From Limanda limanda (lineage: Eukaryota > Chordata > Actinopteri > Pleuronectiformes > Pleuronectidae), in the NCBI RefSeq assembly GCF_963576545.1, contig NC_083638.1, positions 10,734,522-10,798,521 of the forward strand: a DNA stretch of 64,000 bases. The letters run 5' to 3'. The translations under genes were made by a program, and so were the position numbers. Below are positions 26,546 through 35,559 of the stretch, one piece after another. Position 1 is the first letter of the stretch. Every line of letters starts with the position of its first letter. Below the pieces are notes generated by a model. It saw nothing but the letters and a program-made list of their open reading frames with translations. It was not told the origin of the DNA and made no database searches.

Positions 26546-27825
26546 GCTTTAGGAGCCGAGCGCAACCCGAGCATCACCCACGGCAACCGATCCAACCAGT
26601 TTGCATCTGAGAGCGCAGCCCGCAATGACGCCTTAAGCGACCGGTGAAAACGTTCACACAAACCGTTAGCCTGGGGGTGGTATGCAGTGGTACGGTGAAC
26701 CTGTGTGCCCAAAGACTTTGCTAGCGCCGACCAGAGCTCCGAAATGAACTGCAGGCCTCTGTCAGAGGTGATATCAGACGGTGCACCAAAATGTGAGACC
26801 CAAGCTGAAAGAAAAGCGCGTGCCACGTCCGCAGATGTCGTGGAAGACAGAGGAACCGCCTCTGGCCACCTAGTGGTCCGATCTACCATGGTAAGGAGAT
26901 GTGTCTGGGAAGGGGGAAGAGGCCCCACAAGGTCGATATGCACATGATCAAAACGCCTGGCTGGAATCAAAAATGGCTTGAGGGGCGCCCTAGTGTGCTG
27001 GTGAACTTTAGCTCGCTGACACGCCACACATGTGGCCGCCCACTCCTTGACCTCTTTGCGAAGGCCAGGCCACACAAACTTCGAAGACACCAACTTCACC
27101 GACGCCCGGACACCCGGATGAGAAAGAGAGTGCACCATATCAAAGACCCGATGGCGCCAAGCAACCGGCACCACCGGGCGGGGGCGGCCCGTGGAGACGT
27201 CGCAAAGGAGGGCAGGCCCACCATTTTGCACAACTGCCTCCTCCAGCTCCAGACCGGTACTCGCAGCTCTCAGTGCAACGATACCCGGGTCCCCAGGTTG
27301 ATCGGCAGCCAGTGCGGAAAAATCAACCCCAAGATGCACAGGGCACACCAGCACCCGCGACAGGCAGTCTGCAACCGGGTTCGCTTTACCCGCCACATGT
27401 TGGATGTCCGTTGTGAATTCGGAGATCGCCGCTAGATGGCGCTGCTGGCGAGCAGACCATGGCTCTGTCACCTTTGCCATAGCAAACGTCAATGGTTTGT
27501 GGTCAACATAGGCTGTGAAAGGGCGGCCTTCCAGCAGGAAACGGAAATGACGCGTAGCCAGGTACAACGCTAACAGTTCCCGGTCAAACACACTGTATTT
27601 TCGCTCACTGTCTCGCAAACGGCGGCTAAAAAATGCAAGGGGCTGCCACGCACCCGCAACCCGCTGTTCAACAACTGCACCAACAGCCACATCTGAAGCA
27701 TCGGTCGTGAGGGCGATGGGCGCCCGAGACGCGGGGTGCGCCAGAAGCGCCGCGTTAGCCAGGGCAGCCTTAGCCCCCTCAAAAGCCTGGATCCTCACAG
27801 GGGACCAATCAACCTGGTCCTTGGC
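26545..27825 (-). pseudogene. pol: pol part 2: RNase H and integrase core
   Basis: Continuation of pol in a second frame. RNase H shows its four acidic residues in order: D in TTDASD, E in FDRELLALYLA, D in AYVDHKPL, and D in NPVADCLSR. The integrase zinc-binding domain follows as H-x3-H (MVHSLSHPGV) and C-x2-C (CVAC). The catalytic core has D in HIDLVGPLP, D in ITSDRGLQF and E in NGLCERF, with 35 residues between the second and third, a DD35E triad. All catalytic residues are present. The frame is lost again near 26,545, directly after LGLRSAPK. The short stretch that normally follows appears to be missing, so a small deletion is likely there. The frame stays open to 26353 but the downstream residues are not integrase-like. 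Confidence 0.92.
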
Positions 27826-29096
27826 TCAAAGCACCATACAATGGTTGCAGGAGTTGGGCCGCACGAGGCAAGAAACGATTGTAAAAATTTACCATGCCCA
27901 AAAACTCCTGTAGCGACCTGACCGAGACCGGACGGGGAAAATCCGCAACTGCATGCACCTTCGAGGGCAAAGGAACCGCACCCTGCGACGAAATGCGATG
28001 GCCCAAAAAGTCTATGACAGACAGCCCAAACTGGCACTTGGCTGTGTTGACAATGAGACCATGCCCATCAAGGCGCTGGAAAACCTGCCTAAGGTGCGAC
28101 AAATGTTCATCAGCCGACGGGCTGGCCACCAAGATGTCGTCCAAATAGACGAAAACAAACGCGAGGTCACGTAGCACCGAGTCCATCAATCGCTGAAACG
28201 TCTGCGCTGCGCCTTTAAGGCCGAACGGCATCCGCAGGAACTCGAAAAGCCCAAACGGCGTAATGACAGCAGTCTTGGGCACGTCCTCTGCCCGCACAGG
28301 CACCTGATGATAACCTCGCACCAAATCGATTTTAGAAAAAATTGTCATGCCCGCCAGACGAATCGAAAAATCCTGAACATGCGGAATTGGGTAACGGTCA
28401 TGGGCCGTAATGTTATTTAAACGGCGGAAGTCGCCGCACGGCCGCCAAGAACCGTCCGCCTTGGGCACCATGTGGAGCGGTGAAGCCCACGGGCTGTTGG
28501 ACCGCCTAACGATCCCCAAACGCTCCATGGTAGCAAACTCCTCCTTCGCGGTGGCTAACTTCACGGTGTCGAGGCGACGCGAACGTGCGAAAACGGGCGT
28601 ACCCGCAGTGGGAATGAAATGTTCCACGCCGTGTTTAGTAACCGCGGCAGAAAATGCGGGCGTTGTCAGCGAAGGAAATTCCGCCAGTAAGCCCTGGAAG
28701 ACATCCTTTGACGCCGCAAAATTAGCGTGTGTTAACAGCCCGGATCCCCCTGACTGACACGGAAAAGACGCAAAAGACACAGCATCAATGAGCCTGCGAT
28801 TAGTTACATCCACCAACAACCCATTAGTGCACAGAAAATCTGCTCCGATAATAGGAACCGTAATGGAGGCTACAACAAAATCACACAGAAATTTGTGTCC
28901 ATTGAAACACACAGTCACAGACTTGGTACCAAACGTCTCTATAGCCGAGTCGTTAGCCGCTGTCAGACGCGGACCACTGCCACGGGCCGAGAGGTCCGTA
29001 GCTGCAGGAGGGAGAAGGCTCTTCTGCGAGCCGGAGTCCACCAGGAACTGATTACCTGATATGGAGTCATGAACGAACAGCAGCTCCTCTTGATTA

Positions 29097-29126
29097 CCAG
29101 CGCCCACGGCTGCTACCGAGCGCCGG
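29097..29126 (-). promoter_or_regulatory. Stem-loop stimulating the gag-pol frameshift
   Basis: CCGGCGC (29126-29120) can pair with GCGCTGG (29103-29097): seven pairs including one G-U. Inside the 16-nt loop CGGT and GCCG can form a second short stem around AGCA. It begins 7 nt after the slippery heptamer, and the gag stop codon sits within it. Predicted by eye only. Confidence 0.6.
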
Positions 29127-29923
29127 CTCTTCCGTTTCCCGGTGCCTGGAACGCGCACGGAGGAACGCAGCGGCGCGCCTTGCTGCCGAAGCGCTGATGG
29201 AAGAAACACAGCTGGCCGCGCTGTGTGCGGGTGGAGACTGCAGCCGTCACTGCCGGAACCTCGTTCTCCAACGTCGACTGCGAGGACTCCACGGCCACAC
29301 TCTGCACGGAGACGTTCCTCGAAGACAGCAGGATCCGGTCCGCCTCCTCAGCTAATCCACGGAAGTCGCCGGCCGCCAAACAGGAAGAGTTGGCGAGGGC
29401 TGCGCGCACCTGCAGCGGGAGCTGGCGCAGAAAGATGTGCGGGAACAAGAAACCCTCATCCTCGGAGCCCAGCAACGACAGCATCTCATCCATCCGGTCC
29501 ACTGCCGAACCATCACCCAAACCGGGAAGCGACAGTAGCTTGTCCGCTCTCTCCGCGGCTGACAAGCTGTAGCGTCGGAGGAGAAGCTGCCTGATGGCGG
29601 CGTACTTCCCTCGCAGCGGCGGGGCCCGCAGGAGCTGCATCACGCGCCGGGTGGATTGCTGGTCCAAAGCCGCGACCACCAAAAAAATACCTGGAGTCGT
29701 CTGCCGTTACTCCTCGCAGATGGAAGAGAGCCTCGATGTGCTGAAACCACGGCGCGGGGTCGTTCTGCCAAAACTCCGGGAGCTTAACGTGCTCCGCGGA
29801 GCTGTTCGATCCTGGAAGCTGCTGCGCCATGGTCGTCGTGGAGACACGTTCCACGGGAGCCGGGGAAGAAAAAACGTCTTCCCCCGATGAGGAAGGGACA
29901 CTATCCTCCTTCACCTCGAACAT
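29113..29923 (-). pseudogene. gag: gag, with one homopolymer frame break
   Basis: The structural protein that packages element RNA in cytoplasmic particles. The first ATG is at 29923, 11 nt past the primer-binding site. The opening part (about 80 residues) contains KLPEFWQNDPAPWF, a retrotransposon capsid-type motif. Reading then passes at 29681-29687 (seven A on the plus strand) into another frame. That frame carries the rest of the capsid, including LLLRRYSLSAAERADKLL. A single surplus base in the homopolymer explains the break. Near the C-terminus lies a zinc knuckle with the order C-x2-H-x9-C-x3-C, starting CFFH and ending CVPPC, in place of the usual CCHC spacing. The frame ends with TAG at 29113-29115. 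Total length is about 270 codons, normal for a compact Gag. The last part overlaps pol in the -1 frame. The break may be a real mutation or a homopolymer sequencing error. Confidence 0.88.
29134..29140 (-). promoter_or_regulatory. -1 ribosomal frameshift slippery site
   Basis: GGGAAAC on the element strand, phased G-GGA-AAC in the gag frame, which is the canonical X-XXY-YYZ arrangement. After slippage the codons are GGG-AAA and the pol frame continues openly. A 7-nt spacer and a stable stem follow. The gag stop lies 18 nt downstream. The same heptamer drives -1 shifting in some retroviral gag-pro junctions. Confidence 0.8.
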
Positions 29924-29933
29924 GTTCAAAAAA

Positions 29934-29944
29934 CGGGGTCACCA
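29934..29944 (-). other. Primer-binding site, tRNA-Trp type
   Basis: On the element strand the sequence one base inside the 5-prime LTR is TGGTGACCCCG. This is complementary to the 3-prime end of tryptophan tRNA (CGGGGTCA-CCA) over 11 nt. The match stops at the next base. tRNA-Trp is the primer of the CsRn1 group and also of avian leukosis-type retroviruses. Confidence 0.8.
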
Positions 29945-29945
29945 A

Positions 29946-30114
29946 TGTGGCAGGACAAGGAAAGGCAGAGACGCAGGTACTGCTTACTGTTGTTTATTCA
30001 GTAGTCAGGAAGAACAGGCCCATGTTCCCCATACGGGAAGTATATATAGCTACAGACTTTACATTTCCCATCGACCCACTGGGTGAGAGGACACACCCAT
30101 GAGTGCACGCCACA
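29946..30114 (-). repeat. 5-prime LTR of gypsy element
   Basis: 169-bp direct repeat, identical to 25829-25997. Read on the minus strand it contains a TATATATA box and, about 45 bp further on, AATAAA. It is next to the primer-binding site, so it is the promoter-bearing LTR. Confidence 0.95.
30041..30048 (-). promoter_or_regulatory. TATA box of the gypsy 5-prime LTR
   Basis: TATATATA inside the 5-prime LTR, read on the minus strand, upstream of the LTR polyadenylation signal at 29993-29998. Position and spacing fit a U3 promoter. Activity is inferred. Confidence 0.6.
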
Positions 30115-30682
30115 ACATCACATTTAATCTGCCACGGCTGCTTTGTAACCCTCACCCGTGTGCATTTGTGTAATCTCTAAAGGTTGCTCACTGAGAATCT
30201 TGACTAGCTTTATAGTGGACAAGCTTGAATATCGAATTGTTTCTAATTGACTGGCTTCACAGCAGCACATGTAGTACCGCTTGATGGAGGGAGAGGAAGG
30301 TCAGAACGCACAGAAAACACAGTCTTCCCTCAAGAGAGACAGTTGAATCGGGCCTTGAATGGACTGATGAACTTAGTTTGTGAGACTCCAAATGTCTGAA
30401 TTAAACGGAAATGTTGTTTCACCTGTGGTCAATGTCTGGCCCCTGAGGAAATCCCTGAGAAGGAAAAGGCAATTAAATCCTCAGAACCACTGGAGCTGCT
30501 TAAATTACTCAGACTGAGGCCCTGCTGTCTCCACGGAGTGACAGGCTGAATCCATCTACACTGAGAAACCCTTCAGAAGATGGAGATGATGGACTGATGG
30601 AATTTGCAGCAGCTGACCTTGAGAAACAGGTGGTTCTCTGACAGTCATTGGGCAACATGACGGACATATTATATATATATAT
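30115..30682. other. Gene-free gap between gypsy and hAT elements
   Basis: Ordinary intergenic DNA, starting with the ACAT duplication and ending in an (AT)n run that served as the hAT target. Confidence 0.6.
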
Positions 30683-30779
30683 TAGGGCTGTCAAAATTAA
30701 CTCGTTAATCTATGAGATTATTGTGCCCGAGATTAATGCGATAAAATATTTTAACGCAGTTAACACAACTTTGTTTACT

Positions 30780-31210
30780 TCCGGTGTGCGGAAGAAAATT
30801 CAGCTCCTCGAGCAAGCTGCCAGCGTCGCCCTCACCGGTGACCACTGGACGTCAGTCAGCACTCAGCAATGACAATTACCTGGGTGTCACAGCTCATTTT
30901 ATTGACAGAGTCGCGTTATACAGCGGAGAACTGTTCGGAGGAATTCCTCAACCCACTTCAAACACAGCCCGTCGAAAGATAAGTCCCGTCTGAATGACAG
31001 CACAGCAAACAAGGACAGCAGGAAGAGTCGCTAGTTCAAGATGTTGCCACCTGGTGGAATTCTGCCTTGGAGGTTATCAAAAGGATCCAGCGAAACAAGG
31101 GTCCGCTTGCTGCCACCCTGGCTCAGCACAAGACCAACATGTTGATGTTGATTTCCCCGGAGCTGGCTGAACTGGAGAAGTTGGAGAAGCTATTTGAACC
31201 ATGCAGGCAA
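30780..31210 (+). pseudogene. hAT (ZBED-like) transposase fragments
   Basis: Three pieces of a hAT transposase are readable on the plus strand in shifting frames. The first ends ASVALTGDHWTSVS near 30,860. After a frame change the next reads SNDNYLGVTAHFID (about 30,866-30,910). Together they form the well-known TxDxWTS...YLGVTAHFID block that holds the first catalytic aspartate. A third piece from 31040 reads DVATWWNSALEVIKR and continues to LEKLFEPCR, matching the DV.TRWNST..M..R block of hAT proteins. The sequence between the second and third pieces is missing, and the C-terminal dimerisation domain is absent. The protein is therefore not functional. The same family was repeatedly domesticated in vertebrates as ZBED genes, but the breaks argue against that here. 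Confidence 0.82.
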
Positions 31211-31323
31211 CTCCACTCTTTCCGTCCTCTCATGTGCACTTTTTTATCTTCCTCGAACTGTGTGTGTGTGTGCGCATGTTCACCTGCGCGGCGCTAACCG
31301 GGCTGCTAACCAGAGCTATGGGC

Positions 31324-31390
31324 AGTGGGCTATGGGCAGTGGGAGCTGGAGCTAACTGCTAACTGCTCCAGCCCCCACTGCTCCCACTGC
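31324..31390 (+). repeat. GC-rich imperfect palindrome inside hAT element
   Basis: The arm at 31334-31352 (GGGCAGTGGGAGCTGGAGC) faces a near-inverse at 31365-31390. The core includes the perfect pair GCAGTGGGAGC and GCTCCCACTGC. Direct repeats of GCTATGGGCAGTGG and TAACTGC lie in and beside it, suggesting origin by local duplication and inversion. Confidence 0.6.
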
Positions 31391-32173
31391 GGGCCTGCGC
31401 TGGGGCTCTAGCAGCCAGGCTTCGGTCCACCTGACTCTGGTTCAAAACGATATGGTTGCAAGATTGTATCTTCGTCTCCAGCACTCAAAACAGGTCAATC
31501 TGAGGAGGGCTGTTTTAGACAGGGTAAAAAGGGTGCTGTTTTAAATGATCCTTGTGGTATTTTGACCAAAATATGTTTCAGACATTTTATTAAGACCCCA
31601 AGGAACCATATCAACTGTGGTTAAATGGGCATATGGTGGGTCCTTTGAAGTAGCAGAGATCTTCCTGTTTTCATTTTCATGTTTGTTTGCACTCTAAGTT
31701 TTTGCTCTTTAACATGACAGATTTGAATGTCAGTTCAGTTTACCAAGGCCACTTGTTATGCTGTTGTGTGTGTTGTTCAATGTTAAAGATGACAGTACCA
31801 ATGGTGTCTCAAATACATTACTTTTTTTACCTTTTACTAATCTGGACGTTTCAATGAAGAAAGAAGCAGTTTTATTGTTTCCAAGGACATTGGGAATATT
31901 TTCAGCTGGTTTTTAAAAAGATTTTGTTACACAATTTATCATACATGATATTTAACGACCTAGCTGCCACTTTATAGGTAGGTGTTATAGGCATGAGCCT
32001 CTTTGAAAACCACAACATGTGTAAAATACAGGCTGTCTGAAGTTATTACTCGTTAATTTATAAGATTTAGTCTTTAGAAGAAAAACAAACTTTTAATCGC
32101 GATTAATCTAGATTAATGAATTTCAAAATGTGAGATTAATTAGTTAATTTCTTTTAATCTATTGACAGCCCTA

Positions 32174-35060
32174 ATATATATATATCTTGAAAGCAGAGTC
32201 ATTCTGCGGATGTATCTGTTGGATGTTTTTCTGGCCCACTTAGAGATGGTGTTCCTCAGGGATCAAGTTCAGGATAACTGTCATTTTTCATGGCCATATA
32301 TTTCTGCATTATAATATTCATTCTTACAGATACAGAAACAGCACAGATGATATGCTGCAAGCCCCCAAACATTAACGTGACTAAGTTAACATATTGTGTG
32401 TCGAGTCAGATCAGCACATATAAATCATAACAGGATCATTCTTATGAAGATAATGGATTTTGATTCAGCCCCCCTCTTGAGTGTCCTAGGATTCCCACCT
32501 GATAGCCAGGGGACTGGGTGTGGGGTTTCAGTAAAAGGCTGGAATTCACAGATCCAGTTTTAAGAGCCCAAACTAAACAGGCAGGCAATGACGCCAGGCA
32601 GGCATCTAAAGAAAGTGACAACACAGGGGCAAAAACAGTTCTTAACAAACTGTGAAATGCTATCAGCAGTATAGTAACTAGTACAAAAGAAGCAGTAGCA
32701 TGTTTACCACTGAGGCTGTCAGATGATCTGGCAGAGTCTTAATGGATCAATCAGTTCTCATATACTGCTTCAGGATGTAGAGTCGATTGGACAGTGCTGC
32801 TCACCTATGCAGAGGAATTGGGAGAGAAACAGGAACTAGGGAGAGACATCCGGCCCACCAGCCAAACACAGAGAGCAAACTTGGTCAAACAACAAGCAGG
32901 AGGGAAGAGGCAGGGGGCAGGAAACAAAAGGAAAGACAGGGCAGGAGGTTGTGATCCCGACACTGGGGGGTGCAGTACTCGTGCTTGTACCAGCTGAGAG
33001 CGATATCAAAAATTAACTTGTAAAAAGAAAGAAAGTATTCAGTGCTTTGTTCTGCTCTTAGCTGATATACTGCAATGCTGTTAGCTTGGGCTTTACTAAG
33101 AAGTCTGTTGGTCCACCGTCAGCTGTTTGAAATAAAGCAAATTCTTGCCTCTCTTCCTTTTGTGCTCGGGAGTCAAAGAATTGGTTTTCAGATCTTGCCG
33201 ATAACCTTTTAGAGGAAGCTTCCACTGACATTTCAGATGTGTTGATCCCCAATAAAACAGAATAAACCTGAGCTCCCCCGGCATGGATATCCTGGATATT
33301 CCTGCCACTCACCCTAAAAACCTTTGAAAGTAGAATACGGCTCCTGATCATCTCCGGCTTCTAGAATCTGTATTGTGCTTTAAATTACTTATTAAAATTT
33401 ATTTTTTATCAGAAAGCCTTTTATCTTTTGTTGTTTTGTCATCTTTCTTAACTCTTGGTACCTTTTTTGTTTTGCAAAAATTATGTAAGTCTTTGGAGGG
33501 GGTTTTCAAAGACATGTTTGCCACCATCTCTAATATGATTTGCATGAAAACCAACATGAAGACAGATTTGGACAGAATATATCCACATCCATGCACATAC
33601 ACGTAGTTACATACAAATCTTTGCGCATAATTTCCATTCGTACCATCCATGTATGTTGCTACTATTCACAGGCCGTGGATCTGTATCTGCTGCATGATGG
33701 AGGCAGTCCGCATCAATCCACACTATTGTATTGATGCATGTCAAGTTCAGAGTGCTGATACGTTTCTACAATAAAAATATGGATCCTGCATGCCAGTTAG
33801 TAGGTACTGTATGTAGATGAGATGTACATTCGGAGCAGCGGCCGCCAGGGGAGTGTCAAGAGGTGGCCGGGAGGCTCTGAGGCAACAAACCGAGTCTATA
33901 AAACATTCATCTGCGAGAGACTCCACGAGGTCTCGGAGAGATTAAACTGATTGTTCAAGGATACAGAGACGTCTCATTGTGAATAGATGAAGAATTAGGG
34001 GAATTGGTTTGACTCACCAGCGCCCCTTTGTTTACTGATGAGCTCTGGGCAGGTTGATCTGAAGTGTGCAGACTACATGTTAGAGGCAGCACCTTGTTTA
34101 ATACCCTTCCTTTCTCAACAGGGCACGCGTGTTTCCTGTTGTACTGGCCCCTTGAGAGCCAGACGCAACCTGGCTGATGGAAGACCTTACTGGAGATAGA
34201 AAGAAGAGGCAACAAAGAACCAAGGTCTGGGGAATGCTGGCTAATAGAGGATGGCATTTCCATCTTGTTCGACCCTGATTCCTTTTCTGACCAGTCCCGT
34301 TCTCATTTTGTTCCTGTCTCCAATCCCATCCAGAGCCCTTTGTATCTTGTTCCAGTAAAAAGCTTCAGAAAAAAAATAGTTGCCTGTTTAATATTGCAGC
34401 AATTCCCAAGGAACCTGGATATGTCTCATTATGATCAGTGGTGCTTTAAATGAAATACTTAAACTTGCTTAAAATAAAAATAAGCTTTTTGCGTCCTCCC
34501 TCTCTCACCCAAAACTATAAACTTTTTTATTTATGTTGACGATATTGTCATATTTCCTAACCCTGGATGAAAAATGGCAACAGCATATGGAGCTGCTGTC
34601 AGTTGAAAATATACTTAAAACATTAACTTCTCCAAAGTCCCATCCATTCCAGAGATTTGTTGGCGGTCCAGCCTCAAAGATCCTCCTGGCTGTACCTTTA
34701 GTGTCTTTCAAAGGAGATTGTGATGAACTATACTATACATAAATAAGTGAGATTGTCTATGGTAAAGTAAGGAATGAAGTATAGCTTCTAAGAATGTTTG
34801 CAGATGTGTGTGTACATCCCATTCAACTTTCTGGCCAGGTTTATGCAAATCCAATGAAATTCAGACCAAAAAGTTGAATTAAAGCTATAATTTGAACTTC
34901 TAATCATGACTAAAAAAGTCAAAAAAATATTTTGCAGCTATCAAGGCAGATTAACTACATTAATTATTTGATCTTACAAGTAACCAGATTTTGTACCCAC
35001 TCCTATTCTCTACATAAAATGTTTGCAGCTCCCAAGGTTGTGGAGAGGATACGTAAACAA
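32174..35060. other. Gene-free stretch
   Basis: Intergenic DNA. 32,460-32,960 is richer in purine-rich, retroelement-like words (CAGGCAGGCAATGACG, GATCCCGACACTGGGG) and may hold an old repeat that I cannot name. A CTCF-like word lies at 33839-33858. No exon seen. Confidence 0.5.
33839..33858 (+). promoter_or_regulatory. CTCF-like motif
   Basis: CGGCCGCCAGGGGAGTGTCA resembles the vertebrate CTCF core (CCACCAGGGGGCG). It stands alone in AT-rich DNA and is not part of a repeat I recognise. Binding is not shown. Confidence 0.3.
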
Positions 35061-35079
35061 TCAATCATAACCTGCCATT

Positions 35080-35360
35080 GTGAGTTCATCAATCTGTTCT
35101 CTAAATAGCTTCACCTGTTCAGGATCACAGGGAGCTGGAGCATATCCCAGCATGCAACGGACAAGAGACAAGAGCCAAGAGATGACAAACACGTCCGCGC
35201 TCATATTCACACCCGAGCAATTTACCAGACTGTCACGACTGTGTGATGAAACCAGGGAACACACAGGCGAACTCCAAGTCAGACGGGATCTTGCCGGCTG
35301 GGAGATTCAGACACACACACACATCTCGCTGGGAGGCGACTGGGTTAACTGCCATTAGAA
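35080..35360 (-). repeat. L2/CR1-like 3-prime tail, reverse orientation
   Basis: The order of words is that of the inverse LINE tail common in fish: GGAGCATATCCCAGCATGCA, then CTCATATTCACACCCGAGCAATTTA, AACCAGGGAACACACAGGCG, AACTCCAAGTCAGACGGGATC, and GGGAGGCGACTGGGTTAACTGC, all with substitutions. It is a diverged, 5-prime-truncated copy on the minus strand. Confidence 0.5.
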
Positions 35361-35559
35361 TTACACTCCTAAAATCTTTCCTTCCAATCAGCTTCTGTCT
35401 GCTCCTGCTGAACTCCAGCGTGGCACCAGTTGCCTGTAATGCCTCGCAGAAAAACTGTGAACGGACATTTATTATATAGCAAAGCTACATTTTACCTATG
35501 AATGAAATTTAATAAAGCCCGGCTATATTATTTAGGAAGATTAAAGTGTCCACTCTCTG

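Larger units (their letters stand above)
27809..29140 (-). pseudogene. pol: pol part 1: aspartic protease and reverse transcriptase
   Basis: Reached by -1 frameshifting from gag. It is open in one frame from the slippery site, and upstream of it to 29209, down to a stop at 27809. The protease has the catalytic D-S-G triad at about 29036-29038 in [13 protein letters not shown], and the IIGADFL flap-side motif about 60 residues later. The reverse transcriptase follows with all main blocks: the [18 protein letters not shown] entry region, the first aspartate in [10 protein letters not shown], the [14 protein letters not shown] block, and YLDD at about 28136-28147 carrying the two other metal-binding aspartates. 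The thumb and connection region ([13 protein letters not shown]) is also present. Just after LYGAL the frame runs into a stop. RNase H continues in a different frame from about 27,820, so a one-base change has separated the two halves. Without repair the RT lacks its RNase H and integrase, so the copy cannot move on its own. Confidence 0.93.
25829..30114 (-). mobile_element. Ty3/gypsy LTR retrotransposon, CsRn1-like
   Basis: A full-length element of 4,286 bp lies on the minus strand. Two 169-bp LTRs read as identical base by base, begin TGTGGC and end GCCACA, and are flanked by the 4-bp duplication ACAT (25825-25828 and 30115-30118). Inside, in element order, are a tRNA-Trp-type primer-binding site, gag with a CX2HX9CX3C knuckle, a -1 frameshift signal, then pol with protease, reverse transcriptase, RNase H and integrase, and a G-rich tract before the 3-prime LTR. 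The domain order RT-RNaseH-IN is that of Ty3/gypsy. No envelope-like frame is present. Three frame breaks (about 29,684, 27,820 and 26,545) make this copy non-autonomous. It is visibly richer in GC than its surroundings. The clade name is my recollection from the knuckle and primer type. Confidence 0.93.
30683..32173 (+). mobile_element. hAT transposon, internally deleted
   Basis: The element starts TAGGGCTGTCAA and ends with the exact inverse TTGACAGCCCTA, giving 12-bp perfect terminal repeats. Both sides show ATATATAT, an 8-bp duplication typical of hAT, though the target is an (AT)n run so the duplication alone is weak evidence. Subterminal regions on both sides are rich in GATTAA/TTAATC words, which may be transposase-binding repeats. 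Inside are hAT-transposase remnants (30,780-31,210), then a GC-rich palindromic stretch and a non-coding 3-prime part. At 1.5 kb it is too short for a full transposase, so it was mobilised in trans or has decayed since. Confidence 0.82.

Noticed and set aside
26899..27435. 178-codon plus-strand frame
   Set aside because: Antisense shadow of the integrase and RNase H region of pol.
29142..29594. 150-codon plus-strand frame inside the gypsy element
   Set aside because: It is the antisense shadow of gag. The minus strand carries the capsid and knuckle motifs.
32460..32960. Possible additional LTR fragment
   Set aside because: Purine-rich retroelement-like words only, with no paired ends, duplication or coding match.
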